From Magnetococcales bacterium DCbin4 (GTDB taxonomy: Bacteria; Pseudomonadota; Magnetococcia; Magnetococcales; UBA8363), in NCBI GenBank assembly GCA_002753735.1, contig PEAN01000029.1:1-49732 (forward strand): DNA of 49,732 nucleotides. Reading direction: 5' to 3'. Shown one piece after another: positions 9,377 through 17,010 of this stretch. The position numbers were made by a program, and so were the translations under genes. How positions within the stretch are numbered: position 1 is the first letter of the stretch; every line of letters starts with the position of its first letter. The notes below the pieces were generated by a model. It saw nothing but the letters and a program-made list of their open reading frames with translations. It ran no database searches and had not been told where the DNA came from.

Positions 9377-9796
9377 ATGAAAAGCTATCGCAAAGAGTTG
9401 TTCTTTCACCTGCCCGGGCGGCGTGGGTTCGTCAATATCACGGATCAAGTGGCGTCCTGCCTGCGAGAAAGCGGCATCAAGGATGGATTGCTGCTCTGTA
9501 ATGCCATGCATATTACAGCCTCGGTTTTTATCAATGATGATGAGCCCGGCCTGCATCACGATTATGACACATGGTTGGAGCAACTGGCCCCTCATGCCCC
9601 GGTCCAACAATATCGCCATAACGATACCGGAGAAGATAACGCGGATGCCCACCTGAAACGACAGGTGATGGGCAGGGAGGTTGTGGTTGCAGTGACAGAC
9701 GGTCGGTTGGATTTTGGTACCTGGGAGCAGATCTTTTATGGTGAATTCGATGGAGGTCGTCGCAAACGGGTACTGGTAAAAATCATCGGGCACTGA
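9377..9796 (+). CDS. yjbQ: YjbQ family protein (UPF0047)
   Basis: A 139-residue member of the YjbQ family, compact trimeric proteins for which weak thiamin-phosphate synthase activity has been reported. The family's histidine-rich metal-binding motifs are present: NAMHITASV followed by the [10 protein letters not shown] segment, then [15 protein letters not shown], and the C-terminal [11 protein letters not shown] and RRKRVLVKI stretches. The length is normal for the family. It is transcribed alone and has only a weak ribosome site. The physiological role remains unsettled for the family. Confidence 0.9.
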   Translation: MKSYRKELFFHLPGRRGFVNITDQVASCLRESGIKDGLLLCNAMHITASVFINDDEPGLHHDYDTWLEQLAPHAPVQQYRHNDTGEDNADAHLKRQVMGREVVVAVTDGRLDFGTWEQIFYGEFDGGRRKRVLVKIIGH

Positions 9797-10063
9797 CAGA
9801 TGGTTGGCATGGTTTTTTTGATGAACACGATGTCGTCCCGCGTCATTCCCCTGGGATACGTTATCCTCGCACATAACTAATTGATATAATTGCAAGATAA
9901 GTGCTATACGACCAGGCTGGTCATACGATATCAAAAGGTTACGGGATCGGCGCACGGGCGAATCAACCACTTGTGCGAGAGAATGACGAGTCCCTACCGA
10001 AAGATTGATCGCAACATTCCTGATGGTATATTGCCTGCAATGAACGTTTGCAACGGAACCGGT

Positions 10064-10660
10064 TCAAAACCGTCTGCGACCTTCCATGGCCTGGAACAAG
10101 GTTGATTCATCCAGGTATTCCAGTTCACCTCCCATGGGAAGGCCGTAGGCCAGACGGGTGATTTTGGCCACAAAGGGTTGTGCCATTTGCGCCACATAAT
10201 GGGCGGTTGCTTCACCTTCGACCGTGGGATTGGTTGCAATGACCAGTTCTTCGACATCACCTTCCTGAAGGCGGATGCGCAGACTTTCCAAATGGAGTTG
10301 ATCTGGACCGATTCCGTGCAAAGGATTCAGCCTTCCACCGAGCACATGGTAGCGTCCCCGGAAAATTCCCGCCTTTTCAATCGCCATCAAATCGACAGGT
10401 TCCTCCAGGACGCACAGCAAGGAGGATAGGCGATCTGGATCCATACAAACCCAGCAACGAGTCCCTTCAGCCAGATTGTGGCAACGGGTACAAAACCCGA
10501 CCCGCTCCCGCAAGGCTTCCAGCGCATCGATGAACGGTTGGATTTCCACACCCTCATGGCGCAACAGGAAGTGAATCATCCTCTGGGCACTTTTTCTGCC
10601 GATTCCAGGAAAGCGGGAAAAGACGAGAATGGCCTTTTCAACCGAAGGCAAACCGTTCAT
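10064..10660 (-). CDS. recR: Recombination mediator RecR
   Basis: RecR acts with RecO, and in many bacteria RecF, to load RecA on single-stranded DNA gaps. The 198-residue protein has the N-terminal helix-hairpin-helix (RFPGIGRKSAQRM), a C4 zinc finger (CTRC and CWVC) and a TOPRIM domain (CVLEEPVDLMAIE, then RGRYHVLGG). The start at 10660 gives the usual family length and has a GGATGG ribosome site; ATG at 10672 and TTG at 10693, overlapping the ybaB stop, are alternatives. Order ffs-dnaX-ybaB-recR is widely conserved. Confidence 0.95.
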   Translation of the reverse strand: MNGLPSVEKAILVFSRFPGIGRKSAQRMIHFLLRHEGVEIQPFIDALEALRERVGFCTRCHNLAEGTRCWVCMDPDRLSSLLCVLEEPVDLMAIEKAGIFRGRYHVLGGRLNPLHGIGPDQLHLESLRIRLQEGDVEELVIATNPTVEGEATAHYVAQMAQPFVAKITRLAYGLPMGGELEYLDESTLFQAMEGRRRF

Positions 10661-10689
10661 GATGGCAGCCATCCCAATGACATGACTTG

Positions 10690-11013
10690 TCAAAATGGCA
10701 GGTTGAGGCCACCCGGGAGATTGAGTCCTCCCGTCAATTTGGACAAGCTGTCGCGGGTCAGATCCTGGACCTTCTTTTGGGCATCGTTGAACGCGGCGGC
10801 GATGATATCCTCCAATAGTTCCACATCTTCCTTATTGACCACTTCCGGATCGATGCGTACCCGTCGCACTTCCTGTTTGCCATCCATGGTGATTTCCACC
10901 ATGCCGCCACCAGCCTGGCCAACGACGGTTGTTTCGGCCAATTTTTCCTGAATTTTGGCCATTTCCCCTTGCATTTTCTGGGCTTGTTTGAGGATGTTTC
11001 CCAAGTTTTTCAA
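10690..11013 (-). CDS. ybaB: YbaB/EbfC nucleoid-associated protein
   Basis: A 107-residue DNA-binding protein of the YbaB/EbfC family, a tweezer-like dimer. The start is the coiled-coil helix with KQAQKMQGEMAKIQEKL, followed by the conserved GGGMVEITMDGKQEV strand region. The initiation codon appears to be TTG at 11013, supported by a GGAGAAG ribosome site 5 bases upstream. It sits 21 bases after dnaX and runs into recR, so it is part of one transcript. Confidence 0.93.
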   Translation of the reverse strand: MKNLGNILKQAQKMQGEMAKIQEKLAETTVVGQAGGGMVEITMDGKQEVRRVRIDPEVVNKEDVELLEDIIAAAFNDAQKKVQDLTRDSLSKLTGGLNLPGGLNLPF

Positions 11014-11034
11014 TTGTCTTCTCCAAGTTAGGAA

Positions 11035-12753
11035 CTAGTGGATATTCCTGGATTCCACAGGCATGACAGAGAGTATTTCTGCATCGAACCGGGTACGCAA
11101 TGATTGCAATCCGGGATGATTTTGGAGTTCTTTTTCCAACTGGTTCAAGGATGCTTCCTGTTCACTGCGTTTTTTCTCCAAAAGTGTAGCGGGGCGGTTG
11201 ACATCGGAAGAGGTTTTGACGCTGACGTTGATTTCTTCATGAAAACATTGCCTGATCAATCCAGCAACCGAATCGCAGATGGCATCGGGTGTGCCAAAAC
11301 AATCGTTGATCAATTGCAGTTCGATGCATCCCGCTTGTTGGCCTGTTGGAGGTTGATAGCGAAGGCAGGCCAACTGGGTATTGAGTTTCATGGCGAGCGC
11401 AGGTTGTTTGCCACGGGCATAGGCAATCAAGTGGTCCCAGTCATCGGGGAAGCGATCTGTTTTCCGGGTGATCGTGACTCCGGCATCGGAGGGTTCCATG
11501 GAAGAGACGGATGATCGTCGATCGATGGGGGCCATGGGGGAGGGGGAGGATGATATGGCGTTGGGGGTTGAAGCGGTATGAGACGAAGTTGCGGGATCGG
11601 AACGGTGGCCCGAGTTTCCCCCTCCTTGAGCCGGATTTTTTTCCAGCATTCGAATCAGCCGGTCCAGATCGGGAACCGGAGCCAGAAAGCAGGCGCGCAG
11701 CATGAGCATTTCCATGGCGTGCCATGGATGAGCGGTCAGACGCAATTCATGACCCCCCTTATTCAAAACCATATATACCATTTGCAGGTGTTCCAGTGAG
11801 ATTGACCGCGGCATGGGCGTTGGTGCATCGCCGACATCGGTCCGTGTTCCCCGGGTTACCCGGGTTCGGACCTCCAGATGGAGTTGATCCAGGAGGTCCC
11901 GTACCACACTTTCAGGTTCGACGCCACTTTGATGGAGGATGGACAAGGTTTCCAGGAGGGTTTTACCTTCGCCTGTCAATACATGGTTCAGCAGCATTCG
12001 CGTCGTCTCACCATGGGTCAAGCCGAGGAGTTGTCCGACTGTGGCATGGGCAACGGTTCCATTGCCATGGGAAATCACCTGATCCAACAAGGAGAGGGCA
12101 TCGCGTACTGATCCCTCGGCGGCTCGGGCGACCAGTTCCAGGGCATTTTTCTCAAAGGTGATGGATTCCTGTTCCAGGATATGGGACATGTGACTGACCA
12201 ACATTGATTCTGGCACCCGTTTGAGTTCGTACCGCTGACACCGGCTCAAAATGGTGGCGGGCAATTTACGCAGCTCGGTGGTGGCAAACAAAAACTTGAC
12301 GTGATTGGGGGGCTCTTCAAGTGTTTTGAGCAGTGCGTTGAACGAAGGGACCGACAGCATATGCACTTCATCCAGGATGAAGATGCGGAAACGGGAATGG
12401 GTTGGGGCGTAGGCGACCATGTCGAGCAATTCCCGCATCTGGTCCACCTTGGTACGCGAAGCGGCATCGACCTCCAGAACATCGGGGTGATTGCCGGCGA
12501 TGATCTCAGTACAGGATCCACAACGGCCACACGGTTTGGAACTGGTTCCCTGTTCGCAATTCAGGCAGAGCGCAAGAAGTCGGGCCAGGGTTGTTTTCCC
12601 GGTTCCTCGAATGCCGGAGAAAAGAAATGCATGTGACAGGCGGTCATGGTCAAGCGCATGGGTCAGCGCCCGGGTGACATGATCTTGGCCAATGAGGGTA
12701 TCAAAGGAGCGTGGGCGCCAACGCCGGGCGAGAACGACATAATGGTTGGACAT
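11035..12753 (-). CDS. dnaX: DNA polymerase III subunits gamma and tau
   Basis: The clamp-loader ATPase of replicative polymerase III. The N-terminus (RRWRPRSFDTLIGQ), Walker A (SGIRGTGKTTLAR), a zinc-binding knuckle (CLNCEQ with CGRCGSC) and the DEXX-type box (DEVHML) are all present. The start at 12753 gives the normal MSNHYVVLARRWRP beginning; an upstream reading would enter the SRP RNA. At 572 aa the full product is a tau. A run of seven A lies at the junction between the clamp-loader core and the tau tail (11639-11645); a -1 slip there would give a shorter gamma-like product (see findings). Confidence 0.95.
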   Translation of the reverse strand: MSNHYVVLARRWRPRSFDTLIGQDHVTRALTHALDHDRLSHAFLFSGIRGTGKTTLARLLALCLNCEQGTSSKPCGRCGSCTEIIAGNHPDVLEVDAASRTKVDQMRELLDMVAYAPTHSRFRIFILDEVHMLSVPSFNALLKTLEEPPNHVKFLFATTELRKLPATILSRCQRYELKRVPESMLVSHMSHILEQESITFEKNALELVARAAEGSVRDALSLLDQVISHGNGTVAHATVGQLLGLTHGETTRMLLNHVLTGEGKTLLETLSILHQSGVEPESVVRDLLDQLHLEVRTRVTRGTRTDVGDAPTPMPRSISLEHLQMVYMVLNKGGHELRLTAHPWHAMEMLMLRACFLAPVPDLDRLIRMLEKNPAQGGGNSGHRSDPATSSHTASTPNAISSSPSPMAPIDRRSSVSSMEPSDAGVTITRKTDRFPDDWDHLIAYARGKQPALAMKLNTQLACLRYQPPTGQQAGCIELQLINDCFGTPDAICDSVAGLIRQCFHEEINVSVKTSSDVNRPATLLEKKRSEQEASLNQLEKELQNHPGLQSLRTRFDAEILSVMPVESRNIH

Positions 12754-12770
12754 GGGTTTAAGGGCGGCTC

Positions 12771-12870
12771 CGGTCAGGTTGGATACGGCACACACAAGAT
12801 CCCATTACCGCTGCTACCTTCCGGTCCTGACGGGGTTCATGAGGTTGTGTTGCGTACGACCTGACCATCA
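12771..12870 (-). ncRNA. ffs: Signal recognition particle RNA, small bacterial (4.5S) type
   Basis: The minus strand carries the conserved domain IV hairpin: CCGTCAGGACCGGAAGGTAG followed by CAGCGG, which binds Ffh. Flanking segments pair to close the rod; GTCAGGT near 12866 pairs with ACCTGAC near 12775. Ends are estimated from this pairing. The gene lies about 17 bases upstream of dnaX, the same placement as in Bacillus and many proteobacteria. Confidence 0.9.
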
Positions 12871-12945
12871 ACACCGCCCGCGCACCGGGGCTTGGCGAAA
12901 AGCCGACTATTGGGTGTTCAAGGCAATGGGTTAAGGAAATCGTTC

Positions 12946-13036
12946 TGGCGGAGGGAGAGGGATTCGAACCCTCGGTACCCTTGTGGAGTACACACGCTTT
13001 CCAGGCGTGCACCTTCAACCGCTCGGCCATCCCTCC
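12946..13036 (-). tRNA. tRNA-Ser(GGA)
   Basis: A 91-base serine-type tRNA with long variable arm. The acceptor arm GGAGGGA pairs with TCCCTCC, the T-loop has GGTTCGAATCC, and the anticodon stem CACGC/GCGTG encloses loop CTGGAAA with anticodon GGA. CCA is encoded. Confidence 0.97.
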
Positions 13037-13078
13037 AGAATACGTTTTGCGTGATCCAGGAAAGACACAATAAAAAAT

Positions 13079-13552
13079 TTATCTGCGCGATTCAAAGAAA
13101 AAACGTAACAGGGTTGCCGACCAGGTTGGGAAAAGGAGGGGAAACGGAGTCTCCCGGCCTGAATTGTTCTGTATGTAATCCATTGATTCAATAGGGATTA
13201 TACCTTCATTTCCCTGGGGTCTCCCCGCCAGGAAGGTCCATTGAAACAATCTTGCGGAATTCATGGCACCGATGCACATGGGGCAGGGTTGCAGTGAGAC
13301 GGTCAGGCGACAGTCGGAAAGACGGTAATTATGCAAACGGTGAGCGCCTGTGGTGATGGCGCGCAGTTCGGCATGTCCCAGGGGGTCATTGTTTGCGAGT
13401 ACCTGATTGCCGGTTTCGCTGATGATCCTTCCTGATGGATCGGCAAGGACTGCCCCTACAGGAACTTCACCACGGGTTCCCGCTTTTGAGGCGGCCAGGA
13501 GTGATAGACACTTCAAGGCATCGTCATGGTCCAGGAACGGGTCATCAGACAT
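13079..13552 (-). CDS. TadA-like nucleoside/tRNA adenosine deaminase
   Basis: A zinc-dependent cytidine/deoxycytidylate-type deaminase fold. The catalytic signature is complete: HAE (in GHAELRAI) supplies the zinc ligand and proton-shuttling glutamate, and PCPMC supplies the two cysteine ligands. By length (157 aa) and motifs it is closest to TadA, which makes inosine at position 34 of tRNA-Arg. The C-terminal part after the cysteine motif diverges from usual TadA sequence (ARLFQWTFLAGRPQGNEG), so a guanine-deaminase-like or other nucleoside substrate cannot be excluded. It lies between two tRNA-Ser genes. Confidence 0.8.
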   Translation of the reverse strand: MSDDPFLDHDDALKCLSLLAASKAGTRGEVPVGAVLADPSGRIISETGNQVLANNDPLGHAELRAITTGAHRLHNYRLSDCRLTVSLQPCPMCIGAMNSARLFQWTFLAGRPQGNEGIIPIESMDYIQNNSGRETPFPLLFPTWSATLLRFFFESRR

Positions 13553-13575
13553 AAAAGCAAGGTGGTGAGGTGAGG

Positions 13576-14097
13576 TCAGGAATCGCCCTCGAGGGATTCC
13601 GTGGGTCCGAGGAACGTCAGGTCATAGCGTTGATGATCCCAGGCGGTTTGTGCCGTATCACGGGCAAACACCCAACTTTCGTGGAAAAAGTTCCCTTTTT
13701 CGTCCTGCAGGACGATCCACACCGCAGGATTGACGTGTCCTTCGGGACCGTGGATGGCATTTCCCTCGAGAAAGACAAGATCGGGTACGAAGGCAACCGG
13801 ATAGATCCATCCATCCCAGGGGGCCTTTATTTTTTCACCTGTTTTCACGACCATTCGGTAAACATTGAGGGTTCGTTTGTCGAGAATCATGAAATGCAGG
13901 GGGGTTGCGGCTCCCGCTTCGACCATTTCCATGGAGGGCCGGGCAACGATTTTTGTCACATGGGGCGCCAATGCCAGGGAGAGCAACCCTTTTCCTTGCT
14001 GGTTCAAAGGCAGATAGACCGTGCTGGTCTTTTGTTCCAGAAGGAAGAACGATGCGACCAGAGTGGCGACAATCAGGATGATGAGGAATTTGCCCAA
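13576..14097 (-). CDS. Small membrane-anchored protein, uncharacterised
   Basis: I do not recognise the family. A single hydrophobic segment (KFLIILIVATLVASFFLLEQ) near the N-terminus is followed by a roughly 145-residue, probably periplasmic domain rich in beta-forming sequence. The open frame runs back into the tRNA-Ser gene at 14147, so the true start must be downstream of it. TTG at 14097 is chosen as the only ordinary start before the membrane segment, but no ribosome site is visible and the start is unresolved. It ends 23 bases before the deaminase gene. Confidence 0.55.
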   Translation of the reverse strand: MGKFLIILIVATLVASFFLLEQKTSTVYLPLNQQGKGLLSLALAPHVTKIVARPSMEMVEAGAATPLHFMILDKRTLNVYRMVVKTGEKIKAPWDGWIYPVAFVPDLVFLEGNAIHGPEGHVNPAVWIVLQDEKGNFFHESWVFARDTAQTAWDHQRYDLTFLGPTESLEGDS

Positions 14098-14146
14098 GGG
14101 GAAAACGGATCGATAAGGATTGAGGGTTGGAAGGTCTCTTGAGGAT

Positions 14147-14237
14147 TGGCGGAGAGAGAGGGATTCGAACCCTCGATACCCTATTCGGATATAACACCTT
14201 AGCAGGGTGCCGCCTTCAACCACTCGGCCATCTCCCC
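14147..14237 (-). tRNA. tRNA-Ser(GCT)
   Basis: Serine-type tRNA with long variable arm. The acceptor GGGGAGA pairs with TCTCTCC, with one G-T pair. The anticodon loop is CTGCTAA with anticodon GCT between GCACC and GGTGT. The T-loop is GGTTCGAATCC and CCA is encoded. Confidence 0.96.
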
Positions 14238-14360
14238 TCATAAGGGGATCTTTGCCTCAAACGGGGCTGGATGTCAATGCCCATGGATTGGAATTCATTT
14301 TTATCCTGACCAACCCTTGACGCATGCCGGTCTCCTGAGGTACTAGAGGCGACATGGCGC

Positions 14361-14437
<77 letters not shown>

Positions 14438-14513
14438 TTCATCGATCACCCGCAAAGCCAACCAGAAAAGTTCGTCCATATACACAGCTCGGCACGACTT
14501 AACGACAATCAAT

Positions 14514-14589
14514 GGGGATGTAGCTCAATTGGGAGAGCGCCTGCTTTGCAAGCAGGAGGTCGTCGGTTCGATCCCGTCCATCTCCACCA
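14514..14589 (+). tRNA. tRNA-Ala(TGC)
   Basis: A 76-base tRNA. The acceptor GGGGATG pairs with CATCTCC, the anticodon stem CCTGC/GCAGG encloses TTTGCAA with anticodon TGC, and CCA is encoded. It lies immediately before the integrase region and is the likely integration target. Confidence 0.97.
14565..14589 (+). other. Candidate attachment site in the tRNA-Ala 3' end
   Basis: P4-type integrases usually recombine at the 3' end of a tRNA gene and leave the tRNA intact. The integrase here begins 162 bases downstream in the same orientation. No second copy of this tRNA end is visible elsewhere in the window, so the other junction was not found and the assignment rests on position alone. Confidence 0.35.
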
Positions 14590-14621
14590 TTACTAGATTC
14601 GTCGCGGTTCGTCTAGGCAAG

Positions 14622-14656
14622 AAAAGCCCGCAATTTCAACGGTTGCGGGCTTTTTT
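14622..14656 (+). terminator. Intrinsic terminator after tRNA-Ala
   Basis: A 12-bp perfect stem (14622-14633 with 14643-14654, loop of nine bases) ends in a run of six T. It terminates the tRNA-Ile/tRNA-Ala transcript. Confidence 0.9.
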
Positions 14657-14750
14657 GTGTCCGCATCAATGCGCCATTGTTCGTTGACAGCCGAAAAAAT
14701 TGTCGGTACTTCTGTCGGTATCTGCCGCATTTGAAATGTGAGATACCGTC

Positions 14751-15944
14751 ATGCCCCTGACCGATACCGCCATTCGCCAATCCAAGCCCGCCGACAAGCC
14801 ATACAAATTGACCGATGGTGGCGGTATGCATCTTTTGGTCAAGTCTGCGGGACGCTATTGGAGATTGGATTATCGTTTTGACGGGAAAAGGAAAACCTTG
14901 GCCTTGGGGGTCTACCCGGACGTGACATTGAAACAGGCTCGGGAGAAGCGAGAAGAAGCCAAGCGGTTGCTGGCAGAGGGAGTGGACCCTGGGGAGTTTA
15001 AAAAAGTTGCAGGAGTCAAAAGTACCGTCAGCGACGCGACGGTACTTTTTGAAAACGTGGCCAGGGAATGGTTCATGAAGCATGCACCATCCTGGGCCAA
15101 AGGTCATTCGGACAAGATCATCCAAAGATTGGAACGGGATGTTTTTCCCTGGCTGGGTGATCGGCCGGTCCATACCATTACCGCACAAGAACTGCTGGCG
15201 TGCATTCGCCGAATTGAGGCCAGAGGGACCATTGATACCGCCCACCGGGCATTACAGAACGCCGGACAGATTTTCCGCTATGCCATTGCCACAGGCCGGG
15301 CAGAAAGGAATCCAGCCACTGACCTGCGTGGGGCTTTGCCTCCCGCCAAAGAGGGCCACTTTGCCGCCATCACTGACCCGGTTGGGTTCGGGCAGCTGCT
15401 ACGCGCCATCGAAACATACCAGGGTTTCCTCCCGGTACGTTGCGCTCTTCGGGTTCTTCCCATGGTTTTTGTTCGCCCAGGGGAACTTCGAATGGCGGAA
15501 TGGACTGAATTCAACCTGGACGCCGCAGAATGGTCCATCCCCGCTGCAAGAATGAAATCCGGCCTGCCTCATATCGTCCCACTTTCCACCCAGGCTGTAA
15601 GTATTTTTAGAGACCTGCAACCATTCTCTGGACATGGACAATTTGTTTTCCCAACGCCCAGGAACAAAAACGCGCCTGTTTCCAACATGGCTTTTAATGC
15701 TGCGTTGAAAGCCATCGGATATTCCGGCAAGGAAATGACAGCCCACGGTTTTCGGGCCACAGCCCGTACGCTACTGGATGAGGTGTTGGGGTTTAAAATC
15801 GAATTGATCGAACATCAACTGGCTCATGCCGTTCGAGATCCGCTTGGTCGGGCTTACAACAGGACGACCCACCTCCCTGAACGTCGCAAAATGATGCAGT
15901 CCTGGGCGAACTACCTGGACGATCTGAGGCATGGAAGTTGTTGA
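14751..15944 (+). CDS. int: P4-type tyrosine integrase
   Basis: A 397-residue site-specific recombinase with the DUF4102/P4 N-terminal arm-binding domain (RQSKPADKPYKLTDGGGMHLLV). The core-binding domain spans about residues 95-190. The catalytic domain has R242 (VRPGELRMAEW), H332 and R335 (HGFRATAR), H359, and nucleophile Y369 (GRAYNRTTH). All catalytic residues are present, so it looks active. It follows tRNA-Ala and a terminator. The 50 bases before it contain TGTCGGTA twice (14701-14708 and 14713-14720), which could be arm sites. It marks the left end of the acquired region. Confidence 0.95.
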   Translation: MPLTDTAIRQSKPADKPYKLTDGGGMHLLVKSAGRYWRLDYRFDGKRKTLALGVYPDVTLKQAREKREEAKRLLAEGVDPGEFKKVAGVKSTVSDATVLFENVAREWFMKHAPSWAKGHSDKIIQRLERDVFPWLGDRPVHTITAQELLACIRRIEARGTIDTAHRALQNAGQIFRYAIATGRAERNPATDLRGALPPAKEGHFAAITDPVGFGQLLRAIETYQGFLPVRCALRVLPMVFVRPGELRMAEWTEFNLDAAEWSIPAARMKSGLPHIVPLSTQAVSIFRDLQPFSGHGQFVFPTPRNKNAPVSNMAFNAALKAIGYSGKEMTAHGFRATARTLLDEVLGFKIELIEHQLAHAVRDPLGRAYNRTTHLPERRKMMQSWANYLDDLRHGSC

Positions 15945-16025
15945 CTTTGTTATCTTCATGGTGCAATAACGGCCACGAGGAAAGCTTTGGGCTGGCAAGA
16001 GTCATGGCCACCAGGAGATGGTAAG

Positions 16026-16583
16026 ATGTTCAATGAGATAAAAACAGCGCAAGTGGCAATGTTATTCCTGGGTAAAACCCAAGAGGGCCGCATGTCACAT
16101 TTGAAGCTGATGAAACTAATGTATCTTGCGGATCGGGAGGCGGTGTTCAGAACAGGGTTGCCGATTACATGGGACCATCCTGTTTCGATGCCGCATGGAC
16201 CCGTGCTTTCCATGACGTTGGACTTGATGAATGGCAATGTCAGTTCACCACCAGGAGGGTGGGAAGATCTGATTTCAGCCAAAGAGAATAATGAAATATC
16301 AGCCCGCGTTGCTTTTGACGCAAGGTTCCTGACAAAATTAAGCGAGGCAGAGATTGATGTGCTTGAATTTGTCTGGGGTCGGTTTGGGAGGATGGGGAAG
16401 TGGGAGATCCGCGATTGGACACACGAGAATTGTCCTGAATGGGAAGACCCTGATGGTTCGTCTCGCCCGATCACCTTTCATACCTTGGCCCGATCCGTCG
16501 GGTTCAACGAGGATGCCGCGACAGAACTGGCAAACCTGGTTGCCGCAGGACAGGAAATTGACAAACTCTTTGCCTCATTATGA
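16026..16583 (+). CDS. Panacea-domain (DUF4065/SocA-like) antitoxin
   Basis: A 185-residue protein with the Panacea/SocA signature: KLMKLMYLADREA near residue 25, then the MPHGPVLS segment. Panacea proteins are the antitoxin half of many toxin-antitoxin pairs and can neutralise diverse toxins; SocA is a ClpXP adaptor for toxin SocB. The start at 16026 is supported by an AGGAGATGG ribosome site, while the TTG at 15987 is rejected. Its stop overlaps the ATG of the next reading frame (16580), the usual arrangement with a partner, but that partner appears cut short. Confidence 0.85.
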   Translation: MFNEIKTAQVAMLFLGKTQEGRMSHLKLMKLMYLADREAVFRTGLPITWDHPVSMPHGPVLSMTLDLMNGNVSSPPGGWEDLISAKENNEISARVAFDARFLTKLSEAEIDVLEFVWGRFGRMGKWEIRDWTHENCPEWEDPDGSSRPITFHTLARSVGFNEDAATELANLVAAGQEIDKLFASL

Positions 16584-16654
16584 GTCTGTTTGTTCCATTC
16601 AGAAAGGCAACGGTTATTATTCCTTCAGGCCCAAAGACCGATTCTGATCGTAAA
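16580..16654 (+). pseudogene. Remnant of a Panacea partner gene
   Basis: The ATG at 16580 overlaps the antitoxin stop. The first 25 codons read like the beginning of small proteins often coupled to Panacea genes (MSLFVPFRKATVIIPSGP, then DSDRK). After about 16654 the frame becomes arginine-rich, low-quality sequence that coincides with a different gene in another frame. I interpret this as a toxin gene whose remainder was deleted. The resemblance is from memory of the family and not from a search. Confidence 0.45.
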
Positions 16655-16670
16655 ATGGCTCTTCGGGCAT

Positions 16671-16875
16671 ATGATGGACGACGACATCCTGATCCTGCGA
16701 GAAGTCGCGGAATATCTAAAGGTTACAGAGCGGACTATCTACCGGCTGGTGGCCAAGTAAGGAGGTCCCTTGCTTCAAAGTTGGAGGGGCGTGGCGGTTT
16801 CGGAAGACAGAAATCGAGGTTTGGATTCGAGAACGGTCATCTTTGCACGGCGACAAAAGAGCCCAAGGGGGCTGA
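16671..16875 (+). pseudogene. Small helix-turn-helix (excisionase-type) gene with frameshift
   Basis: Frame one from ATG 16671 gives a MerR/excisionase helix-turn-helix (ILREVAEYLKVTERTIYRL) ending at TAA 16758. The family's second half (CFKVGGAWRFRKTEIEVWI) follows in the +1 frame and ends at TGA 16873-16875. Removing the T at 16758 would join the two into a normal protein of about 67 residues. Either the gene is broken or the base is an assembly error. These proteins are commonly element-borne regulators or excision factors; this one lies just before the defence operon. Confidence 0.7.
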
Positions 16876-17010
16876 CTGCAAACAGGAGGGAGACGATGAC
16901 AATCTGTGGGGAGAAAACCCGATCCCATTGGGTTGCGTGCCTATCCGACCGCCAATGCCCCGTTTTCGGGTTCCCCTGCGTCATGCTGGTCCTGTGGAAA
17001 GGACCTCGGC

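Noticed and set aside
12754-12795. N-terminal extension of dnaX
   Set aside because: It overlaps the SRP RNA gene and the normal DnaX start is at 12753.
14098-14241. N-terminal extension of the small membrane protein
   Set aside because: This part is the tRNA-Ser(GCT) gene and spacer read in frame, so it cannot be the real start.
16876-17010. Extended start of the DptF-like gene at 16906
   Set aside because: The residues before MSVNPF look like non-coding translation and ATG 17011 has a ribosome site. The segment more likely holds the operon promoter.
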